NCBI RefSeq assembly: GCF_000814025.1
Contig: NZ_JWLL01000006.1
Span: forward strand, 558,001 to 622,000
Source: Tateyamaria sp. ANG-S1
GTDB taxonomy: Bacteria > Pseudomonadota > Alphaproteobacteria > Rhodobacterales > Rhodobacteraceae
Length of the DNA stretch: 64,000 bases
Direction: 5' to 3'
Shown: positions 11,126-19,732 of the stretch, one piece after another
Layout of the letters: each line of letters begins with the position of its first letter
How positions within the stretch are numbered: position 1 is the first letter of the stretch
Notes under the pieces: generated by a model
Database searches by the model: none
The model's input: only the letters and a program-made list of their open reading frames with translations
What the model was told of the DNA's origin: nothing
Position numbers and translations under genes: made by a program

Positions 11126-11875
11126 CTAGGCCTCGAGGATAAACATCTGGTTGGCGAAGGCCGCCTTGAGCACGGCTTGTGCCGTGGTTTCCACCGCCAG
11201 CGCTTCGCGTGCAAGGCGCAAATGCTTTTCCACGGTGGCAGATGTCAGGCCCATGAGGACTGCAATATCTTGCATGGTTTTGCCGTCCCCGACCCATTCC
11301 AACGCTTCGCGCTGCCGCTTGGTCAGGGACCGGTTGGGCGCGCTGTAGGGCAGGGTGAGGATCTTGAGGTGCGCGACGTTGTTCATCAGGTGAATGTCGC
11401 GCCCATGTTCAGCCCAGATGGCATCGACGTCTTCCTGGCTCGTCCCTGCGCGGGCTGTCAGAGCGATGGCCCCTTTGGACCGGGCGGACACGGATTTGAA
11501 ACTGATCGTGTAGCCGGCGGTCACGCCCATAGAGAAGTTGAACTCCAGCACACGCTGTTCGGATCTGGTGAGCGTTTGGGTCGACTGCATCTGGCGCAGA
11601 ATACCCCAACTGCAAGCACCCTCGTTGTTGAGCGCCCAGTTGACCATGGGGGCGTGCACATAGTGCTGCTCCCCCAGGAACGTGTCGGTGTATTCCTTGG
11701 CGTGGTTCGTCAGGATGATGAAGTCTTCGGGATCGCCCAGCGACGTGCCAGAGCGGTAGCGCGTAAAGCCGTAGATCAGCCGGTCAAACCCGTACTCTTC
11801 CATCTTGCGCGTGTGGGCTTCCCACAACTCTTCGATGGTCTGGCAGTTTGACAACCTGTGCAGATAGCTTTTCAC
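11126..11875 (-). CDS. LuxR-family regulator with autoinducer-binding domain (LuxR solo)
   Basis: Two-domain transcription factor. GTG 11875 overlaps the aroQ stop (GTGA) and has GGGGG upstream, giving 249 residues; the frame extends further upstream inside aroQ without a better start. Residues 1-165 are the acyl-homoserine-lactone-type binding domain and about 183-243 the GerE/LuxR helix-turn-helix (LTKRQREALEWVGDGKTMQDIAVLMGLTSATVEKHL). No luxI-type synthase is in the window. In the ligand domain W90 is kept, but the position of the usual ligand-contacting Asp is A75, and nearby Trp/Tyr positions are Y62 and F66, so a canonical AHL ligand is doubtful. The alignment to LasR is from memory. 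Confidence 0.88.
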   Translation of the reverse strand: MKSYLHRLSNCQTIEELWEAHTRKMEEYGFDRLIYGFTRYRSGTSLGDPEDFIILTNHAKEYTDTFLGEQHYVHAPMVNWALNNEGACSWGILRQMQSTQTLTRSEQRVLEFNFSMGVTAGYTISFKSVSARSKGAIALTARAGTSQEDVDAIWAEHGRDIHLMNNVAHLKILTLPYSAPNRSLTKRQREALEWVGDGKTMQDIAVLMGLTSATVEKHLRLAREALAVETTAQAVLKAAFANQMFILEA

Positions 11876-12315
11876 GTGCGTCCCCCAAGATGCCCGATCA
11901 ATGCGTCCAGAGCCAGAGTATACCCAGCAACGCCGAAGCCGCAAATCATACCAATGGCCACAGGGGAAATGTAGCTTTGGTGGCGGAATGCCTCGCGCGC
12001 GTGGATGTTGCTGAGATGCAGTTCGACCACCGGCAGTTCTGTGCTGAGGATCGCGTCATGCAGCGCGATGGAGGTGTGCGTGTAGGCACCAGCGTTCAGG
12101 ATGATGCCGCCATGCGTGCCCTTGGCCGCGTGAATTGCATCTACCAACGCGCCTTCGTGATTGGATTGGTCGCAGGTGACGTCACAGCCATTGGCAGCGC
12201 CGTGATCACGGCACATCTGTTCGACCTGCGGCAGCGTTGTAGCGCCGTAGATTTCAGGTTGGCGCGTGCCCAACAGATTGAGGTTGGGCCCATTGAGAAC
12301 CAGAACGGAAGTCAT
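11872..12315 (-). CDS. aroQ: 3-dehydroquinate dehydratase, type II
   Basis: Converts 3-dehydroquinate to 3-dehydroshikimate in the shikimate pathway. The 147-residue protein has the type II signature VLVLNGPNLNLLGTRQPEIYG (catalytic Tyr at its end), NHEGALVDAIH, IILNAGAYTHTSIALHDA and VELHLSNIHAREAFRHQS with the catalytic His. It is first in a minus-strand run aroQ-luxR-phosphatase. A class II DAHP synthase of the same pathway is at 41802. Confidence 0.97.
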   Translation of the reverse strand: MTSVLVLNGPNLNLLGTRQPEIYGATTLPQVEQMCRDHGAANGCDVTCDQSNHEGALVDAIHAAKGTHGGIILNAGAYTHTSIALHDAILSTELPVVELHLSNIHAREAFRHQSYISPVAIGMICGFGVAGYTLALDALIGHLGGRT

Positions 12316-12356
12316 CGAAATTACCTTGATGTTCCCGAGGTGTTAGCGAGTCTGGA

Positions 12357-12848
12357 CTATGCCTGTCCAGAGATACGTTGATGCAATTGTGCAAAGACCG
12401 CCAACCCAAGCCATTCTGCAACAAGGGCAGGGGTTTCGACGCCTTCGATCTGAATTGTCAGATCGAAGCTGCGCAACAACTCGGTTGGGCTGCGTTTGCT
12501 GACATCGCGCAGGGTAAAGCGCCCGCGCAGCTGTTGCCCCGGACGCACGGGTGTCAGAAACCGCAGGCGGTTAAAGCCGTAGTTGATGCCCATGCTTTGC
12601 CCCGGCAGGAGCGGGAAGCAGTCGTAGGCGAATCGCGATGCGAGGCTGAGTGTCAGGAAACCGTGCGCGATGGTGCCGCCCAGGTCGCTGTCGGCGGCAC
12701 GCACGGGGTCAATGTGGATCCATTGGTCGTCACGGGTGACGTCCGCAAATCGGTTGATCATGGGTTGGTCGACGGTGATCCAGTTGGATACGCCGACCTC
12801 GGACCCGATTTGTGCTTGGAGCGCATCGAATGCCGCCTCGATGCTCAT
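12357..12848 (-). CDS. MaoC-family hot-dog dehydratase
   Basis: Predicted enoyl-CoA hydratase of the MaoC type, 163 residues. The active-site region is present: FADVTRDDQWIHIDPVRAADSDLGGTIAHGFLTLSL, containing the D-x-x-x-x-H hydratase motif. ATG 12848 overlaps the stop of the upstream oxidoreductase gene (ATGA). Together with the neighbouring thiolase and SDRs it fits a CoA-linked degradation route, where it would hydrate an enoyl-CoA. Confidence 0.88.
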   Translation of the reverse strand: MSIEAAFDALQAQIGSEVGVSNWITVDQPMINRFADVTRDDQWIHIDPVRAADSDLGGTIAHGFLTLSLASRFAYDCFPLLPGQSMGINYGFNRLRFLTPVRPGQQLRGRFTLRDVSKRSPTELLRSFDLTIQIEGVETPALVAEWLGLAVFAQLHQRISGQA

Positions 12849-13846
12849 GGATCGGCGCCCACGCGCACCATGCGCTTGCCGGTATTGTCGCCGTTTAGCA
12901 GTCCGATCAGCGCGTGCGGCGCGTTTTCGAGGCCATCCACGATGTCTTCGGTCACCTTGATCTTGCCCTGTGCGACCCATTCCTGCAGGGCGCGCGTTGC
13001 CTTGGCGTCGTCGCGGGCGAAGTCCATGACGATGAACCCTTCCATACGCAGGCGTTTCACAACAACAACGCCCGGCAGGTTACGTGGTCCAGTCGGGTTT
13101 GTCGTGTCGTACTGACTGATGGCACCGCAGCACACAACGCGCCCGCGTTCGTTCATCAGGCCTAGCGTTGTTTCGAGGATCTCGCCGCCGACATTGTCGA
13201 AATAGACGTCGATGCCATCGGGGCAGGCGGCGCGCAGCGCTTTGAACACGCCGTCCGCACGATAATCGACGCAGGCGTCAAAGCCGAGTTCTTCGGTAAC
13301 AAACGCGCATTTTTCGGGGCCACCCGCGATACCCACGACCCGACAGCCCAGTGCCTTGCCGATTTGACCTACATAGCCGCCCACTGATCCTGCCGCCGCG
13401 CTGACCACGATCGTTTCACCGGCCAGCGGTTGGCCGATCTGCATGAGCCCGTGAAAGGCTGTTTTGCCCGCGATGCCGTAGACGCTGAGTAGGTGGCTGA
13501 GTGGCTGCACCTTAGGCAGTTTCTGCACCTTGTGGGCGGGGCGCGTGACATGATCGGCCCAGACGCTTTCGGCAGCGACGATGTCACCGGGGCTGAGGCG
13601 GGGGGACGTGCTCTCCATCACTTCGCAGATGGCGTAGGTCGGCATGGGATCGCCTGCGTTGACCGCGTCGCGGTAGGTGGCGCCCTGCATCCACGAGCGG
13701 TTGGCGGCGTCGATGCTCATCAGGATGGTGCGCAGGAGCACCTCGCCGTCCTGGGGCTTGGGCATGGGCCCCGTCTGCAGTTCGAAATGATCCGGGCTGA
13801 GGGAGCCCTGCGGCAGTTCGGCGACGACAATCTGGCGGTTGGTCAT
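12845..13846 (-). CDS. NADP-dependent MDR oxidoreductase (zinc-independent, CurA/LTB4DH-like)
   Basis: A medium-chain reductase of 333 residues that likely reduces an enone or enoyl double bond with NADPH. It starts MTNRQIVVAELPQGSLSPDHFEL at ATG 13846 with GGAG upstream. Seen are the MSIDAANRSWM segment, TAFHGLMQIGQPLAGETIVVSAAAGSVGGYVGQIGKALGC for NADP binding, and FDNVGGEILETTLGLMN. No zinc ligands are present. It is translationally coupled to the MaoC gene. Confidence 0.88.
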   Translation of the reverse strand: MTNRQIVVAELPQGSLSPDHFELQTGPMPKPQDGEVLLRTILMSIDAANRSWMQGATYRDAVNAGDPMPTYAICEVMESTSPRLSPGDIVAAESVWADHVTRPAHKVQKLPKVQPLSHLLSVYGIAGKTAFHGLMQIGQPLAGETIVVSAAAGSVGGYVGQIGKALGCRVVGIAGGPEKCAFVTEELGFDACVDYRADGVFKALRAACPDGIDVYFDNVGGEILETTLGLMNERGRVVCCGAISQYDTTNPTGPRNLPGVVVVKRLRMEGFIVMDFARDDAKATRALQEWVAQGKIKVTEDIVDGLENAPHALIGLLNGDNTGKRMVRVGADP

Positions 13847-13872
13847 ATGGTGGCTCCTGTGTATGAGGGGGC

Positions 13873-14535
13873 ATGACGAAAGAGTACCGCCAGCCCGTCT
13901 ATGCGCCGCCCGCGGGGGCGGCTGATCTGTTGTTGATCCGGCACGGTGAGAGCGCGCCCGCGCGCCCCGGCGTGTCGTTTCCGATGAAAGATGGGCATGG
14001 CGACCCGCCATTGCACCCGCAAGGGGAGCGGCAGGCTTTGGCCGTGGGTGATCGTTTGAAAGGTGAAGCCTTTGCAGCGCTTTACGTGACGAAGTTGACG
14101 CGAACACATCAGACGGCGGCGCCGCTTGCTGCGCATCTTGGGCTGACGCCGCAGGTGAACCCCGACCTGCATGAGGTGAGTCTTGGCGATTGGGACGGTG
14201 GTTTGTATCGGATCAAGGCGGCTGAAGGCGATCCGATCTACCGCAAGGTTGTTGATACACAAGACTGGTCGCCTATTCCAAACGCCGAAACCCGAGACAG
14301 CTTTTTTGGTCGCGTGCGCAAAGGGTTGCTGGACATTGCTCAGGCGCATGCGGATCAGAGGGTTGCCGTGTTCGTACATGGCGGCGTGATCGGAGCCGCG
14401 ATGGCCATCGCCTCGGGCTCCGAGCCATTTGCTTTTCTCGGGGCTGCCAACGGGTCGATCAGCCGGTTGGTGATCACCGACGGTCGGATGAGGGTGCTCG
14501 GGTTCAATGATACGCAGCATCTGGCGCACCTCTAG
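13873..14535 (+). CDS. Histidine phosphatase family protein
   Basis: A phosphoglycerate-mutase-like phosphatase of 220 residues. The catalytic core is LLIRHGES, with LHPQGERQALAVGDRL, the YVTKLTRTHQTAAPLA block, LHEVSLGDWDG, and FVHGGVIGAAM with the second catalytic His. It is divergent from the MDR gene and converges on the next gene, sharing the palindromic CTAG at the stops. The substrate is unknown; some relatives act as alpha-ribazole or broad phosphatases. Confidence 0.85.
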   Translation: MTKEYRQPVYAPPAGAADLLLIRHGESAPARPGVSFPMKDGHGDPPLHPQGERQALAVGDRLKGEAFAALYVTKLTRTHQTAAPLAAHLGLTPQVNPDLHEVSLGDWDGGLYRIKAAEGDPIYRKVVDTQDWSPIPNAETRDSFFGRVRKGLLDIAQAHADQRVAVFVHGGVIGAAMAIASGSEPFAFLGAANGSISRLVITDGRMRVLGFNDTQHLAHL

Positions 14536-15527
14536 GTGTTGGTCAGCACCACTTTGCCCAACACCTTTCGGTCCGCGATCAAATTCAGCGCCTTAGCAGC
14601 GTCCTGCATCGGAAAGCTGGCAGAGATGCGCGGTTTGACCTGACCTTTTGCATACATATCAAAGAGCTCCGCGACATTCTGCATGTGTCCAGCGGGGTCG
14701 CGGTAGATGGATGCGCCCCAAAAGACGCCGACGACCTGGCAAGATTTCAACAGTGTCAGGTTGAGGGGGATCGACGGGATACCTGCTGGAAAGCCGACAA
14801 CAAGAAACCGGCCGCCCCACGCCATGGAGCGGATCACCGGCTCGGCATAGTCACCACCCACCGCGTCGTATGCGACATTGACGCCATCCGGGCCGGCGAT
14901 CTTCTTGATCTCCACCGACAGCGCCTTTTGCGCGTCGCGGTCCATCTCGCGTGGATAAACAATCGTGTCGTCAGCGCCCAGCTCTTTGCAAAAATCCGCC
15001 TTGTCCTGTGAACTGACCGCAGCGATCACGTGGGCATCCGCAGCCTTGCCCAATTCGATGGCCGCAGCGCCTACGCCACCTGCGGCCCCGAGGATGAGCA
15101 GAGTTTCACCGGATTGCAATTCCGCACGGTTTTTCAATGCATAATGGGACGTTCCGTATGTGAAGATAAAGCAGGCAGCATCTTCGAAAGGCATGTCATC
15201 CGGGATTTTAACGCAGGCTATGGCTTGCGCGCAGAGATGGGTGGTAAAGCCGCCAAAGCCGGTCATCGCCAGCACCCGGTCGCCTTCGGCCAGATGCGAC
15301 ACGCCTTCGCCAACGGCTTCGACCACGCCAGCAACCTCGCCACCCGGTGCAAAGGGACGCGGCGGTTTGACCTGATAGAGATCGCGAATGATCAACGTGT
15401 CGGGGAAGTTCACGCCCGCCGCCTTGACCGCGATCCGGACCTCACCCTTCTTCGGCTCAGGGGTCGGCCCTTCGGTCCATTCCAGCGTTTCGGGTCTGCC
15501 GGGCGCGGTGCTGAGCATGGCGTGCAT
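14532..15527 (-). CDS. NADPH:quinone oxidoreductase-like MDR protein
   Basis: A QOR-type zinc-independent medium-chain reductase of 331 residues. ATG 15527 gives MHAMLSTAPGRPETLEWTEGP with GGGAGG upstream. Motifs are AAGVNFPDTLIIRDLYQVKPPRPFAPGGEVAGVV, YGTSHYALKNRAELQSGETLLILGAAGGVGAAAIELGKA for NADPH binding, and AYDAVGGDYAEPVIRSM. Proteins of this type in acyl-CoA clusters often act on enoyl substrates. It is divergent from the SDR pair. Confidence 0.87.
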   Translation of the reverse strand: MHAMLSTAPGRPETLEWTEGPTPEPKKGEVRIAVKAAGVNFPDTLIIRDLYQVKPPRPFAPGGEVAGVVEAVGEGVSHLAEGDRVLAMTGFGGFTTHLCAQAIACVKIPDDMPFEDAACFIFTYGTSHYALKNRAELQSGETLLILGAAGGVGAAAIELGKAADAHVIAAVSSQDKADFCKELGADDTIVYPREMDRDAQKALSVEIKKIAGPDGVNVAYDAVGGDYAEPVIRSMAWGGRFLVVGFPAGIPSIPLNLTLLKSCQVVGVFWGASIYRDPAGHMQNVAELFDMYAKGQVKPRISASFPMQDAAKALNLIADRKVLGKVVLTNT

Positions 15528-15665
15528 ATCGGGTCCTCCCTCCCGTGACGTTACGGCAGGGGTGCAATGTGCCTGCCTTTGTCTCATCCTGCAGTTGAGG
15601 AGGCGCCGCTGTAAAGCGGCTGGGCCGGGCGACGTAGCGGTAGCCCGCGCAAGGGAGGAAAAGCG

Positions 15666-16490
15666 ATGGACCCCAGGACCCTGTTTTCGTTGGAGGGCAA
15701 GGTGGCCCTTGTGACCGGTGGTGCGACCGGCATTGGGCGGATGGCCGCCACCGGGCTGATGATGGCCGGTGCGCGTGTTTTGATTGCGAGCCGCAAGGGC
15801 GATGCCTGCGAAGCGGTCGCGGCGGAGTTGAACGCCATGGACGCCCCGGGCTCAGTCGAGGGCTTTGCCGGAGACATTGGCAGCGAGGAGGGAATCGCAA
15901 CCCTCGTGGCTGAGGTAACCGGGCGAACGGATTATCTTCATATCCTGATGAACAATTCTGGCGTCACCTGGGGTGCGCCTATGGGCCAGTTCCCCCATGC
16001 CGCCTGGGAAAAGGTGATGAATGTGAACGTGGCCGCGATGTTCCATCTGACGCAATCGCTGCTGCCTGTGCTGATCAAGACCGGTACCGCCGATGATCCG
16101 GCGCGCGTGGTCAACGTGGGCTCTGTCATGGGCGAGGTGCCGCTTGGGGATGGGGCCTATTCCTATGCCGCATCCAAGGCCGCTGTGCTGCATATGACCA
16201 AGATCATGGCCAAGGAACTGGCGTCGCATCATGTCACCGTGAATGCGCTGGCGCCGGGGCCGTTCGTGTCTAACATGACGGCCTTTGCCACCGCTGACGA
16301 GGATATGCGTGAAAAAGTCGGTGCCGATGTGCCGCTGGGGCGCGTGGGCCGGGATGAGGACATCGCGGGCTGTATGCAATTCCTCTGCGGGCGCGGAGGC
16401 GCGTATTTGACAGGGGCGGTGCTGCCGGTGTCGGGTGGTGTTCAGGTCATGACCGGACCGAACCTGTTCCGCGCGGCCTTGGGCGGATGA
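15666..16490 (+). CDS. SDR-family oxidoreductase
   Basis: Classical short-chain dehydrogenase/reductase of 274 residues. It has the cofactor motif TGGATGIG (residues 17-24), NNSG in place of NNAG, the catalytic YxxxK as YSYAASK, and a C-terminal GAVLPVSGG. A strong Shine-Dalgarno sequence (GGGAGG) lies before ATG 15666. The stop overlaps the next SDR start (ATGA). Likely role: a 3-hydroxyacyl-CoA or 3-oxoacyl-CoA dehydrogenase step, inferred from the thiolase downstream. Confidence 0.9.
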   Translation: MDPRTLFSLEGKVALVTGGATGIGRMAATGLMMAGARVLIASRKGDACEAVAAELNAMDAPGSVEGFAGDIGSEEGIATLVAEVTGRTDYLHILMNNSGVTWGAPMGQFPHAAWEKVMNVNVAAMFHLTQSLLPVLIKTGTADDPARVVNVGSVMGEVPLGDGAYSYAASKAAVLHMTKIMAKELASHHVTVNALAPGPFVSNMTAFATADEDMREKVGADVPLGRVGRDEDIAGCMQFLCGRGGAYLTGAVLPVSGGVQVMTGPNLFRAALGG

Positions 16491-17371
16491 TCCGCTTCGA
16501 CGATCAGGTTGCGATCGTCACCGGGGCGGGCGCAGGATTGGGCCGGTCCCACGCCCTTGGGCTTGCGTCCAGGGGTGCGAAGGTCGTGATCAACGACATG
16601 CACGCGGCAGGCGATATCGTGGCCGAGATCGAAAGCGCAGGGGGCGAAGCGTTCGCTATAGCGGCAGACATCTCCGACACACAGGCCGTCGCCGATATGG
16701 TCGCGCAGGTCATGGAGCGCTGGGGCCAGATCGATATTCTGATCAACAATGCGGGCATCCTGAGGGACAAGACCTTTGCCAAGATGGACATGGCTGATTT
16801 CGCCAAAGTCATAGAGGTGCACCTGATGGGCACGGCGCTGTGCTGCCATGCGGTCTGGCCGATCATGCGGGCGCAGGGGTACGGCCGGATCGTTCTGACG
16901 TCATCCGGGTCCGGGCTTTACGGGAATTTCGGCCAATCGAACTATGCAGCGGCCAAGGCCGCGATGGTTGGGTTGATGAATACGCTTCATCTGGAGGGCG
17001 CACGCGACGATATCCGCGTGAATACGCTGGCCCCAACCGCCGCTACGGCAATGACCGAAGGGTTGCTGCCGGACGCGGCACTTGCTCTTTTGCAGCCGGA
17101 AACGATCACACCCGGCGTTCTGTATCTGGTGAGCAAGAACGCCCCGAGCCGCACGATCCTGTCGGCGGGCGGTGGCACCTTTGCCGTGACGCAGATCACC
17201 GAAACAAAAGGCGCGCTGATCGACGGTGACGTCACACCGGAAGCCGTGGCGGCTGCATGGTCGACGATAACCGACCCGACGGGTGCCGAACCGCTTGAAA
17301 ACGCCTTTGCACAAACCCGCAAATACGCCCTTCGGGCAGCCGCAGCCAAGGGGGTGGACCTTGACTGGTAA
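16487..17371 (+). CDS. SDR-family dehydrogenase similar to peroxisomal multifunctional enzyme type 2
   Basis: A 294-residue SDR with TGAGAGLG (residues 12-19), NNAGILRDKTFAKM, and catalytic SNYAAAK, plus an extended C-terminal part. The AGAGAGLGRSHALGLASRG and ILRDKTFAKM features match the (3R)-hydroxyacyl-CoA dehydrogenase domain of MFE-2-type enzymes. It overlaps the previous SDR by 4 bp and precedes thiolase, which supports a beta-oxidation-like role. The substrate is inferred, not shown. Confidence 0.88.
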   Translation: MIRFDDQVAIVTGAGAGLGRSHALGLASRGAKVVINDMHAAGDIVAEIESAGGEAFAIAADISDTQAVADMVAQVMERWGQIDILINNAGILRDKTFAKMDMADFAKVIEVHLMGTALCCHAVWPIMRAQGYGRIVLTSSGSGLYGNFGQSNYAAAKAAMVGLMNTLHLEGARDDIRVNTLAPTAATAMTEGLLPDAALALLQPETITPGVLYLVSKNAPSRTILSAGGGTFAVTQITETKGALIDGDVTPEAVAAAWSTITDPTGAEPLENAFAQTRKYALRAAAAKGVDLDW

Positions 17372-17383
17372 GACCCCAATCCC

Positions 17384-17430
17384 CTTCATCTTGCCAAGTA
17401 AACTCCGGGGTCCGGGGCAGCGCCCCGGTC
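17384..17430 (+). repeat. Intergenic repeat element, copy D, with GC hairpin
   Basis: CTTCATCTTGCCAAGTAAAC, then CTCCGGGGTCCGGGGCAGCG, ending in a hairpin CCGGGGC-AGC-GCCCCGG (17412-17428). It lies between the second SDR and the thiolase. Layout matches copy C at 7188-7240. It may act as a partial terminator. Confidence 0.5.
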
Positions 17431-17461
17431 CTGACCTCTCAAAACACAAGGACATCTGATC

Positions 17462-18658
17462 ATGCGCGACGCCGTTATCGTCTCCACCGCCCGCACGCCC
17501 ATCGGCAAGGCATACCGTGGCGCATTCAATGCAACGCCGCCGCAAACGCTCGCGGCCCATGCCATCGAACATGCGGTCAAGCGGGCAGGCCTTAACGGGG
17601 CCGAGGTGCAGGATGTCATTATGGGGGCCGCACTCCAACAGGGCCACCAGGCGGGCAACGTGGCACGACAGGCCGCGATCCGGGCGGGGCTGCCCGTGAC
17701 CGTGGCGGGGATGAGCGTGGACCGGCAGTGCGCCTCGGGCATGATGGCGATTGCGACCGCGTCGAAGCAGGTGGTGCATGACGGGATGGAAGTTGTCGTC
17801 GGTGGCGGGGTCGAGTCCGTGTCGATGGTGCAGACGCAGGAGATGCGGACCCATGCAGACCCGTGGCTGAAGCAGAACAAGCCCGAGATTTACATGACCA
17901 TGCTTGAGACAGCCGAGACTGTTGCGGCCCGGTACGGCGTGAGCCGTGAGGCGCAGGATCGCTACGCCGTGCAGAGTCAGGCACGCACCGCAGCAGCACA
18001 GGAGGCGGGCAAGTTCGATGATGAGATCGTGCCGCTTTCCACGGTGATGAAGTTCCAGGACAAGGAGACTAAGGCGATCTCGGAGCACGAGGTGACGCTC
18101 GACAAGGATGAGGGCAATCGGCCCGAAACAACCTACGAGAACGTCGCTGGGCTAAAGCCGGTTTTCGCGAATGGCATTCATGTTGAGCAGGGTGAATACA
18201 TCACTGCGGGCAATGCCTCGCAGCTGTCTGATGGGGCGTCTGCTGCTGTTGTGATGGAGGCGTCGCTCGCCGAGAAGAAGGGGCTTTCGCCCTTGGGCCG
18301 GTGTGTCGGCGTCATGGCCGCCGGGTGCGAGCCGGACGAGATGGGAATTGGACCCGTCTTTGCCGTGCCCAAATTACTTGAGGCGCATGGGCTGGGCATG
18401 GACGATATTGGCCTTTGGGAATTGAACGAGGCCTTTGCGGTTCAGGTGCTCTATTGCCGCGATACGCTCGGCATTCCCGACGAGCTGTTGAACGTCAACG
18501 GCGGGGCGATTTCCATCGGACACCCATATGGCATGTCGGGCGCGCGGATGGTGGGCCATGCGCTGATAGAGGGCAAACGGCGGGGAGCCAAGCATGTGGT
18601 CTGCACCATGTGTGTGGGTGGCGGCATGGGGGCGGCTGGTCTGTTCGAGGTGCTGTGA
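17462..18658 (+). CDS. Acetyl-CoA acyltransferase (thiolase)
   Basis: Thiolase of 398 residues that cleaves a 3-oxoacyl-CoA with CoA, or runs the reverse condensation. Catalytic residues are visible: C90 in DRQCASGMM, the [16 protein letters not shown] histidine motif, and [15 protein letters not shown] with the second Cys. The start [20 protein letters not shown] is typical. It follows the two SDRs in the same direction, so the set could carry an acyl-CoA through hydroxyacyl oxidation and thiolysis. Confidence 0.95.
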   Translation: MRDAVIVSTARTPIGKAYRGAFNATPPQTLAAHAIEHAVKRAGLNGAEVQDVIMGAALQQGHQAGNVARQAAIRAGLPVTVAGMSVDRQCASGMMAIATASKQVVHDGMEVVVGGGVESVSMVQTQEMRTHADPWLKQNKPEIYMTMLETAETVAARYGVSREAQDRYAVQSQARTAAAQEAGKFDDEIVPLSTVMKFQDKETKAISEHEVTLDKDEGNRPETTYENVAGLKPVFANGIHVEQGEYITAGNASQLSDGASAAVVMEASLAEKKGLSPLGRCVGVMAAGCEPDEMGIGPVFAVPKLLEAHGLGMDDIGLWELNEAFAVQVLYCRDTLGIPDELLNVNGGAISIGHPYGMSGARMVGHALIEGKRRGAKHVVCTMCVGGGMGAAGLFEVL

Positions 18659-18675
18659 CCGTGGCTTGGTTTGAG

Positions 18676-18718
18676 GGTGCGGGAGCCTCCGGCGGGGATT
18701 TTTTGAAACAGGGAAGGA
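18676..18718 (-). repeat. Intergenic repeat element, copy E
   Basis: The reverse complement reads CCTTCCCTGTTTCAAAAAAT then CCCCGCCGGAGGCTCCCGCA. The first part is almost identical to copy A at 1019-1046 on the other strand. It lies between thiolase and the nitronate monooxygenase gene and overlaps that gene's probable ribosome-binding site (GGGAAGGA). Confidence 0.5.
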
Positions 18719-18725
18719 TGGACCC

Positions 18726-19730
18726 GTGGCGCGAGATATGATGGCTGACCGACACTTGCCTGCCGCTTTGCAGGGCTTGCGGATTCCCATGATCGCGGCA
18801 CCGCTGTTCATCATTTCAGTGCCGGAACTGGTCATCGCGCAGTGCAAGGCGGGTATTGTCGGGTCGTTTCCGGCGTTGAACGCGCGGGAGGCCGAAGGCG
18901 AGCCGCCGCTGCTGGAAGCTTGGCTGACGCAGATTTCGGAAGAGCTAGATCGCCATAACCAGGCACATCCGGACCGGCCGGCGGCACCTTTTGCCGTAAA
19001 TCAAATCGTGCATCGTTCGAACGCGCGGCTGGACCGCGATCTGGAGATTTGTGTGCGTCACAAGGTGCCGATCTGGATCACCTCGCTTGGCGCGCGGGTC
19101 GAGGTGAACGAGGCCGCCCATTCCTGTGGCGGTGTGGTCTTGCACGATGTCATCAACAATACTTTTGCCCGCAAGGCCATCGACAAGGGCGCGGACGGCC
19201 TTGTCGCCGTGGCGGCAGGGGCCGGTGGACATGCGGGCCAGCAATCACCCTTTGCCCTGATCCGCGAAATTCGCGAATGGTTTGACGGACCGCTTGCCTT
19301 GTCCGGCGCCATCGCGACGGGCGAGGCACTGTTGGCAGCCCGCGCCATGGGTGCTGATTTCGGCTATGTCGGCTCGCCCTTTATCGCCACGGACGAGGCC
19401 AACGCCGTGCAAGGATACAAGGACATGATCGTCGAAAGCGGGGCGGAAGATATCGTCTATTCGTCCCTGTTTACCGGTGTTTGGGGCAACTATCTGCGCG
19501 GATCGGTAGAGGCTGCGGGGATGGACCCCGACAATCTGCCAACGGCAGATGCCTCGTCCATGAACTTCGCGTCTGGTTCTTCCAAACCGAAGGCGTGGAA
19601 AACCATTTGGGGATCGGGGCAGGGTATCGGTGCGGTCACATCCGTGGGTCCGGCGGGCGCAATTGTAGACCGTATGGCGGATGAGTATGCGGCTGCGGGC
19701 GCACGGCTTGCGCGGGATTTTGTGGGGTAG
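18726..19730 (+). CDS. Nitronate monooxygenase family protein
   Basis: FMN-dependent oxygenase/oxidoreductase (2-nitropropane dioxygenase-like) of 334 residues. It shows RIPMIAAPLFIISVPELVIAQCKAG, then VKHKVPIWITSLG-type strands, GADGLVAVAAGAGGHAGQQSPFALI, and LSGAIATGEALLAARAMGADFGYVGSPF for the flavin phosphate site. GTG 18726 follows AAGGA at a suitable spacing; ATG 18738 or 18741 are alternatives. In catabolic clusters such proteins may act as flavin reductases or detoxifiers; the actual substrate is unknown. Confidence 0.87.
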   Translation: MARDMMADRHLPAALQGLRIPMIAAPLFIISVPELVIAQCKAGIVGSFPALNAREAEGEPPLLEAWLTQISEELDRHNQAHPDRPAAPFAVNQIVHRSNARLDRDLEICVRHKVPIWITSLGARVEVNEAAHSCGGVVLHDVINNTFARKAIDKGADGLVAVAAGAGGHAGQQSPFALIREIREWFDGPLALSGAIATGEALLAARAMGADFGYVGSPFIATDEANAVQGYKDMIVESGAEDIVYSSLFTGVWGNYLRGSVEAAGMDPDNLPTADASSMNFASGSSKPKAWKTIWGSGQGIGAVTSVGPAGAIVDRMADEYAAAGARLARDFVG

Positions 19731-19732
19731 TT

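Noticed and set aside
16901-18088. 395-codon minus-strand frame
   Set aside because: Antisense to the SDR and thiolase genes, with a His/Arg/Cys-rich translation resembling no protein.
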